This document shows, piece after piece, positions 1 to 5,992 of a stretch of DNA of 7,320 nucleotides. The stretch's first letter is position 1, and each line of letters begins with the position of its first letter. The position numbers and the translations under genes were made by a program. Where the stretch lies: positions 1-7,320 of the forward strand of contig JAEKKE010000370.1 in the NCBI GenBank assembly GCA_019510535.1, written 5' to 3'. The stretch is from Acidobacteriota bacterium (lineage in GTDB: Bacteria; Acidobacteriota; Terriglobia; Terriglobales; Acidobacteriaceae). Below the pieces are notes generated by a model, which did not search any database, was not told the DNA's origin, and saw only the letters and a program-made list of their open reading frames with translations.

Positions 1-3000
1 TCCGAAGGTCGATGCATTGCTGAGATTGTTCGACGGCGTGTTGAAGTTGGTGTGATTGAAAAGGTTGAAGTACTCGGCACGGAACTGCAGGTCCGTATGC
101 TCCGTGACATGGAAGTGGCGGGTGAGCGAGGTATCGAAGGTCACGAAGTTTGGACCGGTGAAGGTATTCTTCCGGACGTTGCCGAAGGTTCCCTTCGCGG
201 GTGTGGTGAAGGCTGAGAAGTTCAGCCAGTTCTTACAAGATGTCGTGACCCCATTGCACGCGTTCCCGCCATAGGCGTTTCCGGAAAGGATGGGCGTATC
301 GCGATTGAGGCCAGTGAGCGATACATCCTGGCCCAACGCAAGCGTAATGGGATCGCCAGTCCGGGCACTTACCAGCTCCGACGATTGCCATCCATTCAGG
401 ATGGCTCGCAGCGGCGCCCAGCCATTTGCGATCTCCGGAAAGACCCATACATACTTCGCCGTAACGACGTTGCGATGGTCGAAATCTGACGGGCCGACAT
501 CAAGCCGTTTATAGTTCGGCAGGTAGACGGGAAGAATGTAGCTCTGCCCGGCTCCGGCACTCGTCGCCGCCGCGCCATTTGGCACGCTGTCCAATGACTT
601 CGACCAGGTGTAGTTGAGCGTGACGCTCAGCCCGTGAGAGAGCCGCTCGTCCAGCGTTGCCTGCATCGACTGATACGACGAGTCGCCTCCCATATCCGTG
701 AGACTGATCGTAGAGAAGCCCTGGTAGAGACGGCGCGCATTCGTGTTCGATGTAGTGGCCGTGCTGTTGTAAACCGCCGGATTGATCTCCGGCGAGGTGA
801 AGATATGGCTGCCGTGGCCGCCAACATAAGCCAACTGCATGCTCAGGCTGTTGGTGAGCTGCTGTGCAAACGCGAGATTCCACGCATAGGTCAGCGGCAC
901 CTTGAAGTTGCCGGAAGGATCGAAGGTAATAACTGGAATCGTTCCAATGAACGCTCCATTCGGCGTTGAAACTGGGAATGGATTGTTGGTTGAGCCATAG
1001 GGATTGGAGAAATGCGTTCCCGCCGGGTTCAGACTGACAGTTGTCACAAATGGAGCGCTGCCGATCCAGCCATTGTTGAAAAGGCCGTTCGAGCGCGTGT
1101 CATAGAACATACCGGCTCCGCCGCGTATGCTGCTCTTCCCATTGCCGAAGAGATCGTAGGCAAAACCGACGCGCGGCATCAGGTTGGTATAGACCGGACG
1201 AATGCCGTCAACAGGAACACCGGCATCACCCGCAAACAGCAGACCAGCGGGAGCGTTGGAAAACTTTGTCGATCGCCGGCCCGCGGCATACGCAGCAGGA
1301 TTGAACTGCCCCATGCGCAGTCCGCGTTCATGCAGCGGCAGATAGGGCTCGTAGCGAACACCGAAGTTCAAAGTAAGGCGCCGGTTAAGCTTCCAGCTAT
1401 CCTGCGCATACACGCCGATGAACTTCGCGCGGTTCTGCTGAAACTGACCAGAGCTCTGCGAGAACGTGTTCAGATAGCCAAACAGGAAGTTCGCCAGGGC
1501 CGTATTGCCGTTGGTTGCGGTGAAGCCATAGGTGCCGGGCTGGCCGTTCTGGTTCACCACATCGACCTTTGCCACCTCACCATGGAAGCCGAACGCCATG
1601 GTGTGATTCCCCTTCACCCAGCGCACATCGTCAGCAAGGGTCATGTTCGAACGCAAAAAGTCTGCGTGCGGGTTATCGCCCACCGAAAAGTAACTCGCCA
1701 CGCTGATGCTCTGAATTGACTTGAAGGCCGGCTGCCAGATATTGACGCCCAGATCATTCATATTGATGCCGCCGGAGAGCGGCCCACGCGTTGCGTACCC
1801 ACGCTGGTAGCTGAGGATGAAGTTGTTCAGCAGATTATTGGTGAAGGTATGCGTCTCAGAGATCAGGGCGTTCTGATAGTCAATGTTGGAACCATCAGAG
1901 TAGGTGGGCAGATTGCTGAGATTCAACACTCCGGCATTGGAGAACTTGTCCAGGAAGTAGCGCGCGGTAAAGCGGTCTTTCTTGCTAAGGTTTTGGTCAT
2001 AGCGGGCAACGTATTCAAGGAAGTCCTGCGCTACCGGGCGAATGAAGTTCAGCGTGACCGGCGCCGAGCTGGTGGTATTGGCAACAGCAACATGCGACAG
2101 CAGGGCCAGCGATGCAGGATCGAAGTTGGAGGGGTTCACAAACGCCGCACCCGTAGCAGGATTCACCGGGTAGAAGGTGTTATTGAATGGATTGGTGACG
2201 CCGGCCTGACCGCTCAACACCGGCAGATTACCCGCAACATTCGCGGTCGTTGGTACGGTCGACGAGCTGGGCGCATTCTGCGTGTGCAGCGTGGTGCGCT
2301 GAATCCCGAAGAAGAAGAAAGACGATTTGCTCTGCCAAAGTCCGGGCAGCCCCACAGGACCACCCACCGTGCCGCCGAACTGATTGCGCTTCAGCGGATC
2401 GACCGCGGTTTGAAAATAGTTGCGCGCGTTGAAGACGCGGTTGCGGACATACTCGAAGAGATTGCCGTGGAATTTATTACTGCCGCCCTTGGTGATGACG
2501 TTCACAACTGCGCCGGCGTTCTGACCGTATTCCGCAGTGTAATTGCTGGTTTGTACGCTGAACTCCTGCAACGCGTCGGGAAACGGAAACGGAGCATTGA
2601 CGTTGGTGTACTCGTCCACGTTATTGCCACCATCCAGCAGATAGCTCGTCTGGTTGGCGCGGGTGCCGTTGGCAGAGATCGTCACGGCAGCGGGAAAGGT
2701 CTTGGTGTTGCCCTGGTCGGCCGCGCCACTGGGTGCGGCCACGACACCGGGCGTCAGCGTTGTGAGTTGTGCGGCGTTACGGCCATTCAGAGGAAGCTCA
2801 TTGACCTGCCGCTCATTCACGACCTGAGAGATGGTGCCAGTGCTGGTATCAACCTGCGGCGCAGCAGAGCTTACCTCAATCGTCTCCGAGGTCTGACCGA
2901 TGGAGAGCGCCGCATTCAGAGTGACGGTCTGGTCTGCAAGCAACGTGACCGAGCTGTTCGTGTAGGTCGAAAAGCCTGTGGCTTCCACACTGATCTTGTA

Positions 3001-3255
3001 GGTCGCAGGCGGAAGAGACGGGAAGACGAATCCCCCATCGCTGTTCGTCACGGTCTCAGTCTGCGTGTTCGTCGTGACCTGCGTCGCTTTAACGCGCGCA
3101 CCTGGTACCGCTGCGGTGTCCTTGTCCGTGACAAGTCCGACGATGCGTCCCAGACCTTGTGCGAGTGAGCACGTTGACATCAGAACGAACAGCATCAACA
3201 GCAACGACGCGTTCCGAAACAGGCGTTCGCGGAGAGAAGCTTGCATGATCTTCAT
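1..3255 (-). CDS. Oar-like TonB-dependent receptor, C-terminus cut by window edge
   Basis: Outer-membrane beta-barrel receptor of the Oar-like/carboxypeptidase-regulatory-domain family, abundant in Acidobacteriota and thought to import large or complex substrates; the substrate here is unknown. The frame is open without a stop for 1085 codons down to base 1. Residues 1-33 form a signal peptide (basic start, hydrophobic LLLMLFVLM, likely cleavage after SLA at 32). Residues about 36-125 are the carboxypeptidase-regulatory domain (GRIVGLVTD, later SDGGFVFPSLPP). The plug follows, with ELPLNGRN at 153-160, GTRANQTSYLLDGG at 197-210 and QEFSVQT from about 230. The barrel carries QDSWKLNRRLTLNFGVRYE at 618-636. 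FNHTNFNTP at 1066-1074 is typical of the last strands of this family, so probably only a few tens of residues are missing. An in-frame TGA at 3280-3282 limits the start; ATG 3255 and ATG 3246 are both possible and neither has a clear Shine-Dalgarno. It lies downstream of the regulator gene on the same strand. Confidence 0.93.
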   Translation of the reverse strand, partial: MKIMQASLRERLFRNASLLLMLFVLMSTCSLAQGLGRIVGLVTDKDTAAVPGARVKATQVTTNTQTETVTNSDGGFVFPSLPPATYKISVEATGFSTYTNSSVTLLADQTVTLNAALSIGQTSETIEVSSAAPQVDTSTGTISQVVNERQVNELPLNGRNAAQLTTLTPGVVAAPSGAADQGNTKTFPAAVTISANGTRANQTSYLLDGGNNVDEYTNVNAPFPFPDALQEFSVQTSNYTAEYGQNAGAVVNVITKGGSNKFHGNLFEYVRNRVFNARNYFQTAVDPLKRNQFGGTVGGPVGLPGLWQSKSSFFFFGIQRTTLHTQNAPSSSTVPTTANVAGNLPVLSGQAGVTNPFNNTFYPVNPATGAAFVNPSNFDPASLALLSHVAVANTTSSAPVTLNFIRPVAQDFLEYVARYDQNLSKKDRFTARYFLDKFSNAGVLNLSNLPTYSDGSNIDYQNALISETHTFTNNLLNNFILSYQRGYATRGPLSGGINMNDLGVNIWQPAFKSIQSISVASYFSVGDNPHADFLRSNMTLADDVRWVKGNHTMAFGFHGEVAKVDVVNQNGQPGTYGFTATNGNTALANFLFGYLNTFSQSSGQFQQNRAKFIGVYAQDSWKLNRRLTLNFGVRYEPYLPLHERGLRMGQFNPAAYAAGRRSTKFSNAPAGLLFAGDAGVPVDGIRPVYTNLMPRVGFAYDLFGNGKSSIRGGAGMFYDTRSNGLFNNGWIGSAPFVTTVSLNPAGTHFSNPYGSTNNPFPVSTPNGAFIGTIPVITFDPSGNFKVPLTYAWNLAFAQQLTNSLSMQLAYVGGHGSHIFTSPEINPAVYNSTATTSNTNARRLYQGFSTISLTDMGGDSSYQSMQATLDERLSHGLSVTLNYTWSKSLDSVPNGAAATSAGAGQSYILPVYLPNYKRLDVGPSDFDHRNVVTAKYVWVFPEIANGWAPLRAILNGWQSSELVSARTGDPITLALGQDVSLTGLNRDTPILSGNAYGGNACNGVTTSCKNWLNFSAFTTPAKGTFGNVRKNTFTGPNFVTFDTSLTRHFHVTEHTDLQFRAEYFNLFNHTNFNTPSNNLSNASTFG

Positions 3256-3266
3256 AACGAGGGTGA

Positions 3267-3296
3267 ATGCTAAGGAGTGTCATTACTGCCTGTCAA
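3267..3296 (-). promoter_or_regulatory. Putative sigma70-type promoter of the receptor gene
   Basis: On the minus strand there is a perfect -35 TTGACA (3291-3296), an 18-bp spacer and a -10 TAGCAT (3267-3272, 4 of 6 matches to TATAAT). Transcription would begin near 3260, only about 5 nt before ATG 3255. This fits the absence of a Shine-Dalgarno there and suggests a nearly leaderless mRNA. The start site is inferred, not measured. Confidence 0.6.
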
Positions 3297-3303
3297 GCTT
3301 TTC

Positions 3304-3327
3304 TTGCATTCATGCATATTTATGCAA
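3304..3327. promoter_or_regulatory. 24-bp inverted repeat upstream of the receptor promoter
   Basis: The arms TTGCAT (3304-3309) and ATGCAA (3322-3327) are exact reverse complements, and a palindromic ATGCAT (3312-3317) sits between them. The element ends 7 bp upstream of the -35 box, about -44 to -67 from the inferred start, where an activator site or an AT-rich UP-type element would act. It does not resemble the TTCCG-N5-CGGAA palindromes upstream of the regulator gene, so a different protein may bind it. Chance in an AT-rich stretch is possible. Confidence 0.4.
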
Positions 3328-3365
3328 TTGATAACCCGCCTTACTTTATGCGAACCCGTTTCTGC

Positions 3366-4544
3366 CTACGCATTCAGTCGAGGACGCCTGAGCTTCGCTC
3401 CGGTATCCAGCGGATAGATCAGATCGACGTTCTTCGAGGTCAGAAACTGGTGCTTCACGAACACTGCCGGAGCAACCGGTTTATTACGGAGAAGATTCAG
3501 CGCCAGAGGAATGACGTAGTTGCCATACCTCTCTGGGAAGTACGCGACCGAACCGATGAGCCGCGTTCCCGGGCGACGGAGTTCGGCGCGCGCCTCAGGA
3601 GTGGCATTCTGACTGGCAACAGCACAAGTCTTCTCAGCACCAAACTCTTCCCATACGCGAACAGCCGCCAGGGCACAGATGTCGTTGACGGTGCCGACGA
3701 GCGTACGTTTTGCCCGCGCTCTCCGCAGGTATTTCCGCAACGTCTCCTGCACCTGTTCGAAATCTCCACGGCCATTCAGATGAACAACAGATGCAGAGGC
3801 AATCTCTGGGAGTTCAGACTGAAGACCATGCAGAAAACCGGTGCCGCGTAATTCAAGCAGAGAGCCGGCAATGGGCAGCTCCATCAAAACGACGCGGTCC
3901 ACGCGGCCATTCCAGTTATCGTTGGCCCAGCGTCCCAGTGCCTTTCCGGCGATGACACCAGCTTTGTAGTTATTGGCGCCGAAGTAGGTGGCTCCAGGGT
4001 GCGGAACCTCAATAGCAATGACCGGTGTCTTTGCTTCCAGAAACTTGGAAGCGATCGCCGGAGCCACGCGCTCATAGGTCTGGAACTCCAGGACAAGGTC
4101 TACCCCTTCGCGGATCAGGAAGTCGGCATTGCGTAGCGCTTCGCGCGCGGAGTAGCGGTTGTCTACCGTGATGAGATCTACATTCTCTCGCGCTGCGACA
4201 GTCTCAATACTGCGCAACACTTCTTGAGAGAACTCGGTTACTCCCTGCGTGGCAAACCCAACCCGATACCTGCGCCCAGTGACTGGGCCGAAGCGATTGC
4301 GATAGACGCCCGCGCCGACCCGCTCCAGCAAGCCCCCATGGATGAGGGTACGCAGCAGCCGGAAGGCCGTGGTCTTGGGAAGTTGGGCGCGCTCCATCAC
4401 CTCCAGAAGCGTGAGCTCTTCTCCAAGACTCTTGAATGCCTTCAGTACCTCACATGCACGAAGGACGGTCTGTGACTCGTTGCGATCGCTGCGGCGGCTC
4501 GCCTGTGTATTCGATCGACGCTCCGCCTGCTTCAACGGCCCCAT
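3366..4544 (-). CDS. Chimeric transcription regulator: IclR-type HTH plus periplasmic-binding-protein-like sugar sensor
   Basis: Cytoplasmic regulator of 392 residues with no signal peptide. Residues 26-86 match the IclR winged helix-turn-helix pattern (VLRACEVLKAF, LTLLEVMERAQLPKTTAFRLLRTL, GLLERVGAGVY), with the recognition helix near 56-67. In place of the IclR effector domain, residues about 92-385 look like a type I periplasmic-binding protein of the RbsB/LacI-sensor sort: RRYRVGFATQG opens the first strand, then GVDLVLEFQTYERVAPAIASKF, TPVIAIEVPHPGATYFGANN (173-192), and a second lobe with DRVVLMELPIAG and TLVGTVNDICALAAVRVWEEFG. Such a fold would bind a sugar or related small ligand, giving LacI-like sensing with an IclR-like DNA head. 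The start at 4544 is supported by GGAG seven bases upstream. It is divergent from the propeller gene and followed on the same strand by the receptor gene. The domain calls are from motifs; the ligand is unknown. Confidence 0.88.
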   Translation of the reverse strand: MGPLKQAERRSNTQASRRSDRNESQTVLRACEVLKAFKSLGEELTLLEVMERAQLPKTTAFRLLRTLIHGGLLERVGAGVYRNRFGPVTGRRYRVGFATQGVTEFSQEVLRSIETVAARENVDLITVDNRYSAREALRNADFLIREGVDLVLEFQTYERVAPAIASKFLEAKTPVIAIEVPHPGATYFGANNYKAGVIAGKALGRWANDNWNGRVDRVVLMELPIAGSLLELRGTGFLHGLQSELPEIASASVVHLNGRGDFEQVQETLRKYLRRARAKRTLVGTVNDICALAAVRVWEEFGAEKTCAVASQNATPEARAELRRPGTRLIGSVAYFPERYGNYVIPLALNLLRNKPVAPAVFVKHQFLTSKNVDLIYPLDTGAKLRRPRLNA

Positions 4545-4551
4545 GACTCTA

Positions 4552-4555
4552 CTCC
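4552..4555 (-). promoter_or_regulatory. Ribosome binding site of the regulator gene
   Basis: Minus-strand GGAG lies 7 nt before the ATG at 4544-4542. It supports this start over internal alternatives. Confidence 0.65.
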
Positions 4556-4575
4556 ATTACCGCTGGATCTCTGCA

Positions 4576-4590
4576 TTCCGGAATTCGGAA
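4576..4590. promoter_or_regulatory. Palindromic operator O1 (TTCCG-N5-CGGAA)
   Basis: TTCCGGAATTCGGAA has perfect 5-bp arms. Its reverse complement, TTCCGAATTCCGGAA, differs from the second site at 4660 by one base. It lies just upstream of the regulator start, where a bound repressor could block transcription of the regulator gene. Palindromes of about 15 bp with TTCC/GGAA arms are in keeping with IclR-family heads, so autoregulation is the simplest inference. Confidence 0.65.
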
Positions 4591-4610
4591 CGCGCTCCAC
4601 CACATTCGGC

Positions 4611-4640
4611 AGAGTACGGGGATCGGGATAGGCGCGGCAA
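4611..4640 (-). promoter_or_regulatory. Weak candidate promoter of the regulator gene
   Basis: On the minus strand, TTGCCG (4635-4640) and TACTCT (4611-4616) are 18 bp apart. The matches to consensus are poor, but the placement would put O1 just downstream of the start site and O2 upstream of the -35, as expected for looping autoregulation. Tentative. Confidence 0.25.
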
Positions 4641-4659
4641 GGATGGATCGATGTGGATA

Positions 4660-4674
4660 TTCCGAATTGCGGAA
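4660..4674. promoter_or_regulatory. Palindromic operator O2 (TTCCG-N5-CGGAA)
   Basis: TTCCGAATTGCGGAA is the second copy of the palindrome, with its centre 84 bp from the centre of O1, close to eight B-DNA turns. It sits between the two divergent genes, about 30 bp upstream of the candidate -35 of the propeller gene, so it could serve both directions. Confidence 0.65.
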
Positions 4675-4705
4675 TCACGTCCGGAACCAGCAAAGACCGG
4701 GCACA

Positions 4706-4734
4706 TTGCAAAATACCGGATGATCGTATGTACT
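4706..4734 (+). promoter_or_regulatory. Candidate promoter of the FG-GAP protein gene
   Basis: TTGCAA (4706-4711) and TGTACT (4729-4734) are separated by 17 bp, each with 4 of 6 consensus matches. The predicted start near 4741 would give a leader of about 26 nt carrying the GGAGG ribosome binding site. Inferred from sequence only. Confidence 0.35.
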
Positions 4735-4757
4735 GGCCTCATTCCAAATCGCTCTAC

Positions 4758-4762
4758 GGAGG
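4758..4762 (+). promoter_or_regulatory. Ribosome binding site of the FG-GAP gene
   Basis: GGAGG lies 4 nt before ATG 4767. Although slightly close, it decides this start over the in-frame GTG at 4653, whose coding extension would run through operator O2, and over ATG 4803, which has no Shine-Dalgarno. Confidence 0.65.
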
Positions 4763-4766
4763 CGAC

Positions 4767-5987
4767 ATGTCCAGGCCTGTTCTTCGCCTACGGTCCAATG
4801 TTATGAAGGTAGGCTCGCCAGGATGGCTGATGTTCGCAGCGGTTCTGTTGGCCCAAACGCAACCGGCGGCACGCATGGTCCTGCGTTCTTTCGATCGCGT
4901 TCTGCTGCTTGAAGAGAAGGGCGAAACCTCGGCCGGAGTCAGCGTGGGCGACCTCAACGGAGACGGCCTACCGGATATCGTTCTTGGCAAAGGGCGGCAT
5001 TGGCCGCTCTTCAATCGCGTGCTCTTGAACGATGGCCATGGCAGTTTTATCGCCAATAATCTTGGAACTGCGCCCGACCGCACCTATTCGGCGGCGCTGG
5101 CCGATGTCGATGGCGACGGCCACTTGGACATCGTGGTCAGCAACGACGCACCTGATCGCAAACTTGTCTACCTGAATGACGGCAAAGGACACTTCACCGA
5201 GGCCGGTACATTTGGCAGCCCCAACTGGGCGACGCGTTACGTGACTCTGGCCGACCTGAACGGCGACGGCTATCCGGACATCGTGGCCGCCAACCGCGGC
5301 GACTATCCTGACCTGGTAGACGGAAAACCCGGTAAAGGCCCACAGAACCCCACTCCCAGTTACATCTGCCTCAACGACGGCAAGGGCCGCTTTCCCTCAT
5401 GCGAAGCGCTCCTGACGGAATCGGCAACATCCATTGTTGCGGCTGACCTCGACGGCGATGGAGCGCTCGATCTGTTCGTGCCCCACCGCGACGGCGGCCA
5501 GAGCATCGTCCTGTGGAACGACGGCAAGGGGCACTTCCCCAGCTCGACCAAGGTCGGCGCGGCCGAAGCGTGGATTCGCATGGGAGCAGCGAGCGATCTC
5601 GACGGCGACGGGCGGCTGGATCTCGCGATCATCGATGAACGCCTGAAGGCTTCCTTCATTCTCTTCAATCGCGGCAAACGCCAGTTCGGAGAACCGGTCA
5701 GGCTTCCCGGCCCTCCGCGGCCTCCGTACTGCCTGGCGATCGGTGATCTGAATCGCGACAAGCGGCCAGACATCATCGTCGGCTACGTGGAGTTGCCCGG
5801 ATCAGTATTCTTCAACACCGGCCAAGGACGCACCTTCCACGAAGTTCCCTGGAACGATGGCAAAGGCACTGTGTATGGCCTGGCCTTCGCCGACTTCGAT
5901 GGAGACGGCTGGCCAGAGATCGTAGCGGCGCGTTCCGACGCTCCCAACGGTATCTGGTTCAGCACGAAACCGAGCGGCGGGCGCTAA
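4767..5987 (+). CDS. Secreted FG-GAP/VCBS-repeat seven-bladed beta-propeller protein
   Basis: A 406-residue exported protein. Residues 1 to about 36 form a signal peptide: an arginine-rich start, hydrophobic WLMFAAVLLA, and cleavage likely near PAA. The rest is a run of seven FG-GAP-type repeats. Calcium-binding loops are DLNGDGLPD (62-70), DVDGDGHLD (113-121), DLNGDGYPD (163-171), DLDGDGALD (227-235), DLDGDGRLD (277-285), DLNRDKRPD (327-335) and DFDGDGWPE (376-384). Between them runs a second motif of the form LNDGKGHF. The spacing of about 50 residues and the count of seven fit one closed propeller, as in integrin-like and VCBS proteins that bind ligands or glycans with calcium. No catalytic domain is visible. 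It is divergent from the regulator and convergent with the fused kinase gene, 5 bp apart. The ligand is unknown; a surface or periplasmic binding role is likely. Confidence 0.88.
   Translation: MSRPVLRLRSNVMKVGSPGWLMFAAVLLAQTQPAARMVLRSFDRVLLLEEKGETSAGVSVGDLNGDGLPDIVLGKGRHWPLFNRVLLNDGHGSFIANNLGTAPDRTYSAALADVDGDGHLDIVVSNDAPDRKLVYLNDGKGHFTEAGTFGSPNWATRYVTLADLNGDGYPDIVAANRGDYPDLVDGKPGKGPQNPTPSYICLNDGKGRFPSCEALLTESATSIVAADLDGDGALDLFVPHRDGGQSIVLWNDGKGHFPSSTKVGAAEAWIRMGAASDLDGDGRLDLAIIDERLKASFILFNRGKRQFGEPVRLPGPPRPPYCLAIGDLNRDKRPDIIVGYVELPGSVFFNTGQGRTFHEVPWNDGKGTVYGLAFADFDGDGWPEIVAARSDAPNGIWFSTKPSGGR
4950..5918 (+). repeat. Seven FG-GAP/VCBS calcium-loop repeats inside the propeller protein
   Basis: This is a protein-level repeat of about 150 bp per unit. 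Loop-to-loop distances are 51, 50, 64, 50, 50 and 49 residues. The long interval, between loops three and four, holds an extra loop rich in Gly, Pro and Asp. Loop six keeps its acidic ligands but has Arg and Lys where the two glycines belong; loop seven ends in Glu rather than Asp. Confidence 0.85.
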
Positions 5988-5992
5988 CACTC

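Noticed and set aside
1012..1719. Plus-strand open frame of 235 codons
   Set aside because: Antisense shadow of the receptor barrel; low-complexity, Arg/Ala-rich product without signal, domain or ribosome binding site.
1849..3168. Long plus-strand open frame of 439 codons
   Set aside because: It lies antisense to the receptor gene in codon-aligned register. It is rich in Arg, has no recognisable domain, and is explained by the codon use of the real gene, whose translation matches the Oar-like family throughout.
3156..3185. Lipoprotein signal (Cys29 of the receptor)
   Set aside because: The residues before Cys are MST; Thr directly before Cys does not fit a lipobox, and SLA-Q a few residues later is a normal signal peptidase I site.
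3267..3851. Plus-strand open frame of 194 codons across the receptor promoter and regulator 3' end
   Set aside because: It overlaps the well-supported regulator on the opposite strand and its product has no family features.
4653..4766. N-terminal extension of the FG-GAP protein from GTG 4653
   Set aside because: It would run through operator O2 and hide the signal peptide, whereas ATG 4767 has GGAGG just upstream and gives a good export signal.
4342..4806. Plus-strand open frame of 154 codons over the regulator start and divergent region
   Set aside because: It would cover the regulator head, both operators and the start of the propeller gene; no domain or ribosome binding site supports it.
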